Shown piece by piece: positions 42,989 through 54,392 of a stretch of 64,000 nt of DNA. The stretch is from positions 31,457,407 through 31,521,406 of the forward strand of contig NC_079515.1 of NCBI RefSeq assembly GCF_000801105.2, written 5' to 3'. How positions within the stretch are numbered: the first letter of the stretch is position 1; every line of letters starts with the position of its first letter. The DNA comes from Raphanus sativus. Taxonomy: Eukaryota; Streptophyta; Magnoliopsida; Brassicales; Brassicaceae. The notes under the pieces were generated by a model, which searched no databases, had not been told where the DNA came from, and saw nothing but the letters and a program-made list of their open reading frames with translations. The position numbers and the translations under genes were made by a program.

Positions 42989-43702
42989 TTTTTCTGGTGG
43001 TGACTGTATCGGGAGAAATGTGATTCTTTTTAGCTAGGGTTTTACGAGAAACTAGAAATTATTCTCGATGGTTCGTTCCGTATGCGGAGATTTTTGCACT
43101 TTTCAGTTTGTAGGCCCATGTTTAAACACTAAAGTTCTAGGCCCGATATAACATAAGTCACACAGCCCAAAAGAGTAAGACAGCGGATGTGATTGTCTGA
43201 GTGGGAAAAAGAATAAATGTAATTTCATGTCTAAACAGTACAGTGTAATTATTTGAAGTTCATATCCGAATTTTATACCAAAACACAAGAATCAATTTTG
43301 ACTAACCAATCGACTTAATTATGGGTGAGTCCAAATGATATTGTTTCATAAATTAATGGATGAGTAACATTTTTGACAGTCAATATATATATAAACACTC
43401 TTCTATGAATTTATTTAGTATTTTTTGAATTTTTGTTAGTTTAATATGGAATATATACTAATATAAAGTTTGAGAATGAAAAAACACGATGCGTAAAATT
43501 TATATAGTATTTTTAACTTTTTGTTTAGTTCGTAACTATTACAAATTTCACGAAAGAAAAGATACCATAAGCGCTTTTATGCTATGTTTCACCGACTCCT
43601 GATATAAATGTTTTGGCTCAAGTTTGTTTTATTCCAGTCAAGCAAAATAATAGTGACAGTTAAAACACAATTACACAAGCATTAGGTCCCGTGAAAACTA
43701 GT
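42989..43702. other. Promoter side of the NFD6-like gene, AT-rich
   Basis: No gene or repeat is recognised. Confidence 0.4.
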
Positions 43703-43711
43703 TTTATTCAA

Positions 43712-45673
43712 GGGCTAATTGGGATAATAGTCGTATTTTGGTGATAAATTAGGGAAATAGACATGATTTTGACATAATTTACTCTTTGTCTTTTTGGCTT
43801 TCTTTTACCCGGTTATATCTCTCTAAGCAACAGGTTACCGGTTTTAACACATAAAGCAAACAACGTGGTGAATTTCTGTCCCATAATAACAATGACATAA
43901 TTTAGGAATAATTTAGGAAGTGCGTCACAAAACTTTATTCAAAATCAAAGGAAGAAAAAGATGCAGAAAGAAGAGTAGATAACAATTGTAAGTGTAAAAA
44001 AACAGCGTTAAACAAACGGAGAAACCAAGATTGTAGTTCCATACTATGTATATTAGATAGAATAGTATAAATACAAATGTAGTTCCAATTGAAAGAACAG
44101 CTATATAATATAGCAACAATTGAATAGCATAATGAATTGAGGCATGTTAATGCAGTAGCCTTCATTAATTACATGAAAATATAAACCCTAATCTAATGTT
44201 AATCCTAATATTCCATAAACTAAACCCAAATTTCAAATTCGAGTAAGATGTATTACCATTCTACATGAGACATAGAATAGAAAATCCCCAAATGTAGTTG
44301 AAATCCATATATCATCTTAACATATTTGTCAAATGTTGATATGTCTATGGCTTTATGGAAGGTGGTAATGCTTGCCCTAATGTTAACCTCAATCTTAAAT
44401 AAACTAAATCCTATCAACTAATCACTAAATCCTACACGGAAATATAAACATAACTTATTCTTAGCCACTGTAGAATCATATTTCTATTCTATTTTCTGCA
44501 AATAAAATAGAATAGAATACAATAAATAGCAAATATCATATATTCCATTTCATATGAATGGTCTTTCCATTTTACGTACACACGATCTATTAGTTATATA
44601 CATATTGCATCATTACATATAAATAAGAATATATTTAACAAATGGTTCAAATCTAGTTTCGAGCAATCTAATTGGCAACCTAAATCTTCCATTTGTAACC
44701 TGAAAAACAAAAGCAAAAGATAAAAGTGTTAGGATCCATATAACAAAGTAAATGTAAAATAAATTATATAGTATAACAATCATTTGGAATGGAAACCATG
44801 TAAGATGTAACAATATGCATAGCTCACGAACTTAAACCACACATGGAATATACGAAACCCTATCAACTAATCACGAAGTCCTGCACGGAAATATGACACT
44901 TAATCCAATGTCAACCTCAATCTTGCAATGACGAACTCAATATTCCAGAAAATAACCCCTCTCCAATCATCACTAAACCCTACACGAAAATATAAACCCT
45001 AATACAAGTATAAAAATACGTAAATATTAAATACAAGTATGAATTCAGAAGCTAAAGGAGGTGATATTAAATGTTCGATTTTATTTCATTCCAAGTCAAA
45101 TGGAATATAAATTTCTATATTTTATTCTATTCCAAGTCAAATGGAATATACCTAAATATAAATAAAATTTAAGAAAGACTACGAACAACCAGAAAACCAC
45201 AACCGAGTATAAATCAGATCCGACATTCACTGTCGACGATGTTGTAGATTTAACATTATAATACCCTAGTTCTGAATATAGCCAAAATAGAAAAGAAAAT
45301 AACAGCAGTGAAGACAATCGGGCAGAAAACATGAGAACTTACCGTATTTGAACAGATCCAACAAGAATCGAGTGTGGGAAGTGGAATAAACACGACGTGT
45401 TGATAGGCGTTGCTGCAACTTTATCGCCGGCGAAGGACGTCTGATTTCCGAAGCGAAGAGAAACAAAGGAAGATGTGAAAGGAGGTAAGCCACAATCTAA
45501 CTTTTACGGATAATAATAAAGATTTTAATTATTTTTTTGTTTCAGGTTTTACCGGTTGACAGAAGGGGCAAAACAGTATTAATATGGAAATTAACGCCGT
45601 ATATAGAACTGTTAGGGAAATTGGCAAGTCTGTGAATTATACGTTTTTGTGTGGCTATACAGCCCAATTTTCC
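43712..45673 (-). mobile_element. MULE with 9-bp TSD and weak terminal repeats
   Basis: The 9-bp repeat TTTATTCAA lies at 43703-43711 and 45674-45682. The ends are only loosely inverted: GGGCTAATTGGGATAATA on the left and GGAAAATTGGGCTGTATA reading in from the right. This fits a non-TIR-type MULE. The interior has exon-like pieces on the minus strand: 45493-45345 (MAYLLSHLPLFLFASEIRR..., ending at ACG|GTAAGTT) and about 44699-44630 (after TTTTTCAG, VTNGRFRLPIRLLETRFEPF). No transposase is recognised. The exons could be captured or belong to a MULE accessory gene; I cannot identify them. Confidence 0.7.
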
Positions 45674-45821
45674 TTTATTCAACAACTAAGTTCTTTAACC
45701 AAAAAAAAAAAAGAAAAAAAAAACGTAAGTCTTATGTGTTATGTCCGTATGCGTTAACTACGCCAAAGTACGCTTCGTAAGTTTCCGCTTACATTATCTA
45801 GAATATAGTAATAATTTATTA

Positions 45822-47770
45822 CACTACTAAAAGGAGAATATGAGTTCCATTGAGCTATGCCACGTCGGCTAAAAAAATCGACCAATCAGAAACTCTGTTT
45901 TCGACATGTCATAGTGTCTTTCGCATGGGCTCAATTCACGGATTTTATTGCAATTAATTTTGGGCTCTTCTCCAAACGTCTGCTTTTCCCCTTACCTTCC
46001 CAATCAATGACCCTGTTAAAGCTTTTAATCCATCTCCCCTAAATACTTCTAATTTATATCTCTAAACCTAAATCCACCCTAATTTCTGGATCCGTCAACT
46101 ATCTCAAGTTACTCCATTATCTTTCCAATCTGAATGGTCGTAAAAATTGGGGAATTTTGCTATTACATGATTAGCACATACGAAAAGTTGATTATGAATT
46201 GAAGATTGAGCTTTTTTCACAAGTTAATGAAAAAGGTATTAATATTTGTTGGGGTTAATGATGAAGGTTTATGGTGGTTTGAGGGACGTTTAGGAATGGC
46301 TTTGAAGAATAAAGACTGCCAGAAGAGATGAATCCATCTTCAGCTGTTTCTACAGATTTACAGTAGTATGGTATCCACGTCATCTTCTATGGTGATATTC
46401 TCTGAAACTAAAAGTTATTTTTTTTTTGTTTCCTTCTAGATCAGATGGAACTTGCTAGAACAATGTACGATTGCACTCACCAGTCATTTCCATTCCACCT
46501 TTAACAGCTGTTTGTGATCTGGTTTGTTGAAATTCACTTCTTTCCAGATTTATCATATCTCATGTTAAAACTCTGCCTTAACTAAAATTATTTTATCATC
46601 TCGATCACTTGTAAAAGATGTGATGGAATATAGAAATTGCCTGAGATCAGCTTTAGACTGGAACTCTTCGATCGCTTTGTTATCTCTCATCAGTAACTCT
46701 TTTCTTATTCCCATTCCTCTGTATAGCAATGTTTTTGCTTTTCATTTTATACTGAAACCTGCATTTTCCTTTACTTCTGTTCAACGAACTTCTTGCTTTT
46801 CATTTTATACTGAAACCTGCATTTTCCTGTAAACAGTGAGGTCTTGCATTTTCAGTTGATGTAGATTAATATCAATAGCTATCAAAGAAGTAAACATAAA
46901 ATTTTTGGAATTGATTTTTAAAGCCAATATAATTTTTAATTTAACTTCTGCATTGTATCTTTAAATTATTCTCTTAAAGCAAGATTGGCAAATTAAATTA
47001 GTTGTGTAAAAAAGAATGAGAAGCATTCAAAGTACTTACCAATCACCTTTGAAAACTACTCTCTCCGTTTCATTTTATACGTCGTTATGAACTTCGACAC
47101 ACGGATTAATAAAACATTTATGTTTGTATATTTACTAGATAAAAACATCATTACCAATACATCTAACTAGATTTCAACCAATAGAAAAATAGCTTAGAAT
47201 AAAAAGACAATAAATTTTGCATTGAAATCATAAAACGACATTTATTTTGAAACAAAAATTTTGCTCTAAAACGACATCTAATCTGAAACGGAGGAAGTAT
47301 TGTATATTTTTCAACATTTATGAAATTTCAGAAAAATATAAAGAAATTAATGTTACCTTTAATCAAGGTATTTACAAAAATAAATACTTATTATATCCAG
47401 CATTTATGAAATTGGAACAAAATTTTCAATAACCCCCATTTTATTTTTCATGTATACTTCTAAAAATATTATTTTCTTGGTAAGAACATAACTCTTAGCC
47501 ATTAAATATAAAATACGAATCAAAAGATAGAATATTATAAAATCAACAATTTAAATGATTGAAATTTTAACCTATTTTCTTACTGTGATATATTTTAAAT
47601 AATTTATTTTATCATTACTATACGTTTTGCATTCAAAAAAATATACTTTATTTTAGTAATTTATATTTATCATAGTTTTCAACATATACTATATATTAAA
47701 TATAATAACATAATATTTTAATATTTTTTTCTGAAAATAACCCGGGCCTACCCCGGGAAAAGCTATAGTA
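45822..47770 (+). mobile_element. Degenerate Helitron
   Basis: The left end ACACTACTAAAAGGAGAATA resembles common Brassicaceae Helitron starts, but without the TC. The right end has the hairpin CCCGGGCCTACCCCGGG at about 47744-47760 and then AAAAGCTATAGT, close to but not exactly a CTRR|T end. The interior has no coding sequence, a 35-bp direct repeat (TGCTTTTCATTTTATACTGA... at 46736 and 46794) and a nested MITE. Confidence 0.5.
47059..47297. mobile_element. Stowaway-type MITE
   Basis: The ends CTCTCTCCGTTTCATTTTA and ...TGAAACGGAGGAAG are inverted and flanked by TA on both sides (47057-47058, 47298-47299), typical of Tc1/mariner-derived Stowaway elements. 239 bp. Confidence 0.85.
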
Positions 47771-47821
47771 TACATAAAGCCTAATCTTCATCATCTTTTA
47801 AGTATACAACTATACATTGAG

Positions 47822-48020
47822 CTTGTTCTGCAAACCGGTGTTCATCAAGGTGGATCAGCTTGAACCAGACACGAGCGGCCACACTTTGACCGTTAGGGTC
47901 ATCAATCAGATTTCTATTCGTCTTACGCCGCTTACTCTCACCTCCGTCCTGCTCGGATCTCTGAGTGTCTCGTTGGATATGAGACAGCGTCCATCCTCTT
48001 TACCGCTCACATCAATCAAG
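47822..48020 (+). pseudogene. First-exon fragment of a SOSS-B-like OB-fold gene
   Basis: The plus strand reads KPVFIKVDQLEPDTSGHTLT and VRVI, then needs a one-base frameshift near 47908, after which it reads ARISECLVGYETASILFTAH and ends at CAAG|GTGAGT. This matches the start of small plant OB-fold proteins related to SOSS complex subunit B (KPVF-KVDQL-PGTSGHTL, then ECL-GDETG-ILFTA). No later exon is seen. It begins about 50 bp after the Helitron end at 47770, so transposon capture or transduction is possible but not shown. Confidence 0.65.
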
Positions 48021-48039
48021 GTGAGTCACTTTGATTCTT

Positions 48040-48941
48040 AGATAGAGAGTTTATGCTTTTGAATTATTGTTTTGAATCTATTTCTTAAGAACTCAAATGT
48101 TTATTACACGAACATTCACGCTGATGATGAAGATAACGCTATGCATATATACAAAACAAATATATTATACTTAAAAATGTACAATGGCCGAGTGGATAAT
48201 GTATTATGCTATAAGGGATCACCCAAAAAGTCTGCTAATCATTACAGTTTAGCAAACTTTTCAAACCATAACCCAAAATTCACCTTACATTTCTGAAAGA
48301 CTTCTAAAGAAATTTGCTACTTCATAACTTTTTGGTAAACTTTTTAAGAAGTTTTCTACCCCTAAACTCTTCAATCAAATATTTCAATTTGATTACAATA
48401 AACACTTCATTAAACATAAGACAAATTTACAAAACATTTAATATATACAAAACTAAATACTTGTATATTTGATTTTAATTTCAATGAAAACTATTTAATA
48501 TTCCAAAATCTTATCCTAAAAATACTAATATTACTTGAACATATATTACCAAACCCTAACAAAAAATCATAATTTGATTTATTTTCCCTCAATATATTTT
48601 CATAATTTTTAATTAATTTTAATATTAAATACATGAATATATTTCTTGAGATCAATATTTTTTGTTTTACAATTACACGAAATATTGTTGCAAAGATATG
48701 TATATAAAATATTATTCGAACAAATGGTACAAACATAAATATGAATATATATATATATATATATATATATGCAAAGATGTGAACTACAAAGATCTATTTG
48801 AAATGGACCAAATCAGATACTCCATGATCGAATAACCGAACTGTTCAGCTACTTAGGCTACGTAACTTTACGCTGACTCGTCTTCCCCTTTGATAAGTGC
48901 CTGTAACTTATGCATTAAAAACAAACTACACGCTAAAATAA
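48040..48941. other. AT-rich spacer
   Basis: No gene is supported. A (TA)n run lies at about 48746-48770. Confidence 0.4.
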
Positions 48942-48943
48942 TA

Positions 48944-49209
48944 CTTTTTCGTTTTAAAAATATTTCATGTTTTAGAGAAAAAATTGTTTTAAAAAGATAT
49001 ATTTTTTATATTTTCAATGCAAACTTTATCAACTAATAATGAAAAATTTTGAAGTTCAAAAACATTGATTACATTTTACAAAATTTTATTGGTTTTAAAA
49101 TATAGAAAATATAAAATTACAGAAATTCTGTATTTATAATTAAGTTTTAATATAGTTTATTAAAAAATATGAAAATTTCAAAATATATATTATTCTGAAA
49201 TAGAGGGAG
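48944..49209. mobile_element. Decayed Stowaway-type MITE
   Basis: The left end CTTTTTCGTTTTAAAAATA and the right end TATTATTCTGAAATAGAGGGAG are imperfect inverted repeats. TA occurs on both sides (48942-48943 and 49210-49211). 266 bp, without coding capacity. Confidence 0.6.
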
Positions 49210-49281
49210 TACAACATATAAATATGCATTAAAATAAATTACACGCTTAATTTTCCAGGCTTTTTGTAAAAAAAAATTATG

Positions 49282-49581
49282 TTACTGACATATCCAACTA
49301 AATTTTTCACAAAACCTTTTTACAGGATTACGATAACCTTCACCAGGGACCATGTATAGCTCATTATTCATTGGATCACAAATGATCTTGCACGGGTTGT
49401 CACAAACTGCTGGAGTTGCTTTTTTTGATGCTTTCATGCATTGATTTATGACACAATCTTTTATACACACAGCTCTTGGGACTGAATCGGAGACTTTTAT
49501 CGAACAAATCATTGTAAATAAAGTTACAATCATGAATGCCCTATAAATTTTATTTAACCCTTGAGCAGCCATAAGTACCAT
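49282..49581 (-). CDS. Thionin-like secreted cysteine-rich peptide
   Basis: 99 aa, single exon. The start has two Met (49581 and 49572). It is followed by a hydrophobic stretch (AFMIVTLFTMICSIKV) that makes a signal peptide. The mature part, about 70 residues, has the Cys spacing C-x3-C-x3-C-x11-C-x3-C-x3-C and two further Cys near the C-terminus, eight in all. This matches the plant thionin-like (CRP) family, whose members are secreted and often expressed in reproductive tissue. It probably corresponds to At2g15010. Function, antimicrobial or signalling, cannot be told from sequence. Confidence 0.8.
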   Translation of the reverse strand: MVLMAAQGLNKIYRAFMIVTLFTMICSIKVSDSVPRAVCIKDCVINQCMKASKKATPAVCDNPCKIICDPMNNELYMVPGEGYRNPVKRFCEKFSWICQ

Positions 49582-49663
49582 GAATGTGTAATTCAGTGTA
49601 TAGTTTTGTTTATTGTGTTCTGAAGCAAATATGATTTAGTAAAAATTTTGGATAGATCGATAT

Positions 49664-49675
49664 GATTTATATAGT
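49664..49675 (-). promoter_or_regulatory. TATA box of the thionin-like gene
   Basis: ACTATATAAATC on the minus strand lies about 85 bp upstream of the start codon. Confidence 0.6.
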
Positions 49676-49712
49676 AAAAAGTTTTACCAGATTCTGGAAG
49701 CCAGTAGTTGTT

Positions 49713-50161
49713 AGGATGTTAATTAGTTGTTTTAAGTTCTTTTTCTTAATTAAGTAAAGATGTCGATTGATTTTTCAAACACTTAAGTGTGTTATAAGTC
49801 CTGTCCACCTAGGCAACTATTTGCTGTGAATTAAAGAAACTAACTGCTCATATTATCATTTTTAGCTTATACAACACATATTCAAGTAACATTTTATTTT
49901 AAAAACTTGTAACCATGTGTTGTTACAAAATTATATTTTTAGGATGTTAATTAGTTGTTTTAAGTTTTTTTCTTAATTAAGTAAAGATGTCGATTGATTT
50001 TTCAAACACTTAAGTGTGTTATTATAACTATAAGCCCTGTCCACCTTTGCTGTGAATTAAAGAAACTAACTGCTCATATTATCATTTTAGCTATACAACT
50101 CATATTCAAGTAACATTTTGTTTTAAAAACTTGTAACCATGTCTTGTTACAAAATTATATT
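49713..50161. repeat. Tandem duplication, unit about 225 bp, upstream of the thionin-like gene
   Basis: A block starting AGGATGTTAATTAGTTGTTT lies at about 49713 and again at about 49941. The copies share most bases, with small indels. It duplicates part of the upstream region about 130 bp from the thionin-like start codon. Confidence 0.85.
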
Positions 50162-50716
50162 TCAAAACTCCTATTATACACCATCTCGTAGCGAATTTTT
50201 TTCTTTCCATAATCGTTATTATAAAAGCTGAAATATATATATACACATATATACATGATAAAACATGTGCATGTTAAATAAAAATCACAATTTATTATGT
50301 GTCCTATAAATAAAAGGGAAAAAGTTATAATTATAATAATTTAGCGTGTATTTAAACTGATGGCCACATTCAAAAGTTTTCTGATAAAGATAAGGTTGTG
50401 AAAATTGAAATTTAATTGTAACTACCTTTAACAAAATGTTCATAAAAATAAGGTTGTGAAAATTCTTGTACATTTATTAATTTATTTTTTTCTGTACTGC
50501 ATGCGGATTGTATATATCAAATTTTGTTTATTACTATCTTTTTTCTTTGGCTATTTGGTGTGTTGTTTTTTTCAGTGCCATTTTTCATTATTAACTTTAT
50601 ATACTTTTGTTTCCATCTTTTTTGTTTATAGTTATAGTCTGAGACGTGTTTCTAATGAGTTTGTCTGTGCAGCATGGAGTTTTATTTTATTTTAAATAAT
50701 GTTACATATTAAATAA
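50162..50716. other. AT-rich spacer
   Basis: No gene or repeat with clear boundaries was recognised. Confidence 0.4.
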
Positions 50717-50726
50717 GAAAAACATA

Positions 50727-50916
50727 AACCAACTCCCATTAGCATAGTGGTGATTATTTGAAGGAGCTTGGGTCTCAATAAGGAAAGCCACATGAGTTTG
50801 ACTCAGGTTAACCACCCGAGATAGTATTAAATCGCAAGAATACGTGGAATGCTGTGAGTTTCGTGGAATTAGTCGGTTGATCTGGATCGTCGGATTTCTA
50901 TAGTTATCAAAAAATA
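50727..50916 (+). mobile_element. SINE
   Basis: It starts AACCAACTCCCATTAGCATAG. An A-box-like TTAGCATAGTGG and a B-box-like GAGTTTGACTC are the internal Pol III promoter of a tRNA-derived SINE. It ends in an A-rich tail (ATCAAAAAATAAAAAA). About 190 bp. The flanks AAAAACATA and AAAAAATATA form an approximate target duplication. The related sequence at about 55328-55345 has the same flanks without the SINE. Confidence 0.7.
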
Positions 50917-51809
50917 AAAAAATATAGCTTTCCACGGTTATCAGAAAATAAATAAATAAAAAACATAGCTACCACGGAGCAAAGGAAGTAAATGAGGTTG
51001 TTCGTTATTTTTTTTTCTGTTGAACTCTACTTAACTAGGGGCATAGCCCCCGCGCAAGCGCGGGGCTCGGTATATTTGTGATGTATTACGTTGTTTTGCG
51101 TATGGGATTTTATTGTTTGTTTTTCTTTTAACTTTTGTTTGAAAATGTTGTTTATAATGGTTTATGAACGGAAGATTTGGAGTGACATAATTTGATTAAG
51201 TTGGTATAAAAATGAGCAGCGAATTTATATGCGCTGATATTTTCATATCTCATAAAATTAGCGTTTTATGCGGTTGCATGTTTTAAAGTAACCGAACTTA
51301 GGTAGTTGTTAATATACAACTAAAAAAGTGTAAGGAAAAGAAATTAAAATTTTGAACTTAAAAGTTAAAATAATGTGAACTTTAAATAATTTTTTTGGTT
51401 ATTCTACCTAAATTTTATTTTGGAAAATTAGAATTGTAGGAAACTATTTTTTGTTAAAAAGTAATAACTGTAGAAATTTTAAAAAAATTATATAGTTTTA
51501 TGATTATTTATTTTTTTGAGGTTTTGTGGATTTTATTTTAAATGTTGTCTGGTTTTCGGATATTGGTTGAATGGTCGAAAAATGAAATTGGATTGTTTTA
51601 TGTTTCAATTTGATGATAAAGTAAAACTGGATTTTAAAATGTTTGGCCTTGAGATGAGATGGGCCGTGAATCTGAAGTTTTCTCTGATTCTGAATAAACC
51701 GTTAAATGGTTTTTTTCTTGTCATCAGGATAGTTTCACAACTTCCTTCAATCCTATCGTGATTTAGCGCTTTAGTATGCGAGATTGAAAAATGATATTTG
51801 TTCTAAAGT

Positions 51810-51992
51810 CACTAGTAAAAAAAATCAAAATAGCAACTGTCATATTTGTAGCAAAATCGTAGCTATATGGAAAGTTTGCTACGATTTTCGTAGCTATACG
51901 GAAAGTTTGCTACGATTTTCGTTGCTATACAGAGTGTTTGCTACGAAATTATCGTTGCAATTTCGTTGCTATTTTGGTTTTTTCTACTAGTG
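51810..51992. mobile_element. Miniature CACTA element
   Basis: It starts CACTAGTAAAAAAAATCAAA and ends with the near-complement ...TTGGTTTTTTCTACTAGTG. The 3-bp duplication AGT lies on both sides (51807-51809, 51993-51995). 183 bp. The inside has a repeated TTTGCTACGATTTTCGT motif. The other unit of the Helitron duplication has the same site uninterrupted (AAAGTGTGCTTGATG near 53112). Confidence 0.88.
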
Positions 51993-52451
51993 AGTGTGCT
52001 TGATGAGAGATTTGCTTACATCCGATTTGGCTGACGCTGATGTAGTCATTGAGCTTCGTCGGTTTCATCGGCGTCGGAACCTGCGGTAGAGAAGATAGAG
52101 AAGGTTTGGAATTGGAGTGATATAATTTGTTTAAGTTGGTATAAGAATGAGCAGCGAATTTATATGTGCTGTTATTTTCATATCTCATAAAATTTGCGTT
52201 TTAAGCGGTTTCATGTTTTAAAGTAACTTAGGTAGTTGTTAGTATACAACTAAAATAGTGTGAGGAACAGAGATTAAAATTTTGAATTTAAAAGTTAAAA
52301 TAATGTGAACGTTAAATAATTTGTTTGGTTATTCTACCTAAACTTTATTTTGTAAAATTAGAATTGTTGGAAACTTTTTTTATTATAAAGTAATAACTGT
52401 AGACATTTTAAAAAATTATATAGTTTTATGATTATTTATATTTTGAGGTTT

Positions 52452-52814
52452 TTTTTTAACGCTGATTTATTATGATATTACAATTATTAGGAATATTACA
52501 TAGACGATTCGACAAACCGACAATATATGTCTTATAAAGATCTACGCCTAACTGCATCATCTGGCCGTCCTACGAAGATCCACGCCTGACCAGATTTACT
52601 TGCACCATGTTGAAGATCCCTTGTAATCCTTCCTTCCATAACCTGGGTAATTGCCTGTAAACCTTCTTTCTGCCGTCTAATAAATTGCGCTTTCTCCGGG
52701 ACTTGAAACCTGGAATTGAGATAATCTGCAATAAATTGCATAGTATGGATATCGAACCCCAGACCTGGGTGTAGAAGCTTTTAGACTTTAACCATTAGGC
52801 TAAGGTGCTTCCAC
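52452..52814 (-). mobile_element. SINE inside the Helitron
   Basis: Target duplication ATATTTTGAGGTTT at 52438-52451 and 52815-52828. On the minus strand the 5' end has an A box (TTAGCCTAATGGTTAA) and a B box (GGGGTTCGATATCC), and the 3' end is the T-run (A-tail) at 52452-52457. 363 bp. The other unit of the Helitron duplication has the empty site near 51510. Confidence 0.88.
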
Positions 52815-53781
52815 ATATTTTGAGGTTTAGTGGATTTTGTTTTAAATGTTGTCTGATTTTTGGATATTGGTTGAATGGTCGAAAAAAATGAAATTGGATT
52901 GTTTTATGTTTCGATTTAATGATAAAGTAAAACTGGGTTTTAAAATGTTTGGCCTTGAGATGGGATGGACCGTGAATCTGAAGTTTTCTCTAATTCTGAA
53001 TAAACCGTTAAATGGTTTTTTTCCTGTCTTCGGGATAGTTTCACAATTTCCTTCGATCCTCTCGTGATTTAACGTTTTAGTATGCGAGATTGAAAAATGA
53101 TATTTGTTCTAAAGTGTGCTTGATGGGAGATTTTCTTACATCAGATTTGGATGACGCCTATGTAGTCATTGATCTTCGTCAGTTTCGGCGTCGGAACCTG
53201 CGATAGAGAAGGTTTGGAATTTGTTAATGGAGTTGTTTTTATTGTTATTCCTCTTGTTTAGTTAAATCTAAACTGAAACCCTGGCTTCTGAATTATGATT
53301 TTGTATTTGTTATTTTGTTTGGTTTCTTTTGTCTAAACTTAGGTGTTTCAGCTGGTCATCATAAGCGTAAAGATTGCATATAAAGTTCAAAACCACAAGG
53401 TTTCGCCAAACGCTTAGCTGGAGTTTTGACTGTTTGAAAAAAAAAAACAGAACAGAAATCTACTCCTCTAAACAACTACACTTAACCATTTGTAAGTAGT
53501 TTTAAAAGGAGAGTAACCCGTTTGTATCAAACATTGATAGATTAAACCACCAATTTTCTGTTTATTGAATTAAATTTTAAAAGTAAAACAATACACCTCT
53601 TTTAAGTTTTGAATAAATCCATCAAAGATTCATTAATATTCCAAAACAGAGATAAAATATCCGTTCAGAAGAAAACAATAAAAGAAAAACATCCAAAGTT
53701 GATAATGGAAACAAAGCTAGTAGCAGTTTTTGAAAACATAGATAGAACGGTTGACGGGCCAATAGGTATTGATATTCCCAA

Positions 53782-54392
53782 TCACTCACGGGGGCGCTTG
53801 CGTTTGTTATGAGCGTCTGAAATCTCTGGAGGATCTGCGGCAGCACTTTCCTCACCGATCTTTGTCTCCCAAAACAGACGGCCCCAAAGGCGATGCTGCC
53901 AATCCTACAGTACCTTCACTTGGAAGAATGTTCTTACCGTGTTCCTGAGATTAATGAACGTGATGGTTAAAGAACAGGTGCAAACAGTAAATATATGGAC
54001 AAGTAAAATTAGACAACCTAGCCATGGTTCTCTATGGTGATATCTTCAGTGATGGTGGAAACAGTGAATGTACGGTGGCTGGGTGTGAAGTTGAAAGGTG
54101 TGTCACGGATCTGAAACACAAACTCCTTCCATGTTAGCTCTTCAAGACAACTTGGGAGATCCTCCTCTCCACTGTTTGAGCCCTGCAGCAAGCCAACAGT
54201 AATCGGAAGTTATAATAACATCCAGTTAAATGCCAACGCAAATCTAAATGTTTTGGGAAGAAAAGTAAGTACCTCCTCTAGGGTAAGAACAACAGCTTCT
54301 TGTTTGGTAAGTTTTGTCATCTCCTTATCGAAGACAACAAATGTGACGCTATCTTTGCCATCATCAAAAGCAAGCTCAACACAGAACCTTAG
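53782..54392 (-). pseudogene. Replication protein A (RPA70-like) OB-fold remnant
   Basis: Minus strand: an exon at about 54392-54274 reads VELAFDDGKDSVTFVVFDKE and MTKLTKQEA. Then an intron, and an exon at 54182-54018 reads LPSCLEELTWKEFVFQIRD and TPFNFTPSHRTFTVSTI. The C-terminal piece ends NKRKRPRE at 53782. These are the C-terminal OB-fold blocks of RPA1-like proteins common in plant Helitrons, which are thought to bind single-stranded DNA during rolling-circle movement. The middle exon runs into a stop and the N-terminal OB folds are missing, so it is a remnant. Confidence 0.75.

Larger units (their letters stand above)
51171..53222. repeat. Tandem duplication inside the Helitron
   Basis: Unit one, about 51171-52105, and unit two, about 52106-53222, share blocks such as GAGCAGCGAATTTATATG, GGATATTGGTTGAATGGTCG and GTCGGAACCTGCG in the same order. 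Differences are scattered substitutions plus two clean insertions: a CACTA element in unit one and a SINE in unit two. Confidence 0.9.

Noticed and set aside
49713..50161. CRISPR-like direct repeats
   Set aside because: This is one tandem duplication in a plant nuclear genome, without repeat-spacer periodicity. No CRISPR array exists in the window.
50740..50820. Possible tRNA gene
   Set aside because: A- and B-box-like motifs are present, but there is no acceptor stem or anticodon arm, and an A-rich tail and target duplication follow, so it is a SINE.
52740..52815. Possible tRNA gene on the minus strand
   Set aside because: Boxes are good, but the sequence continues into a 363-bp SINE body with a 14-bp target duplication.
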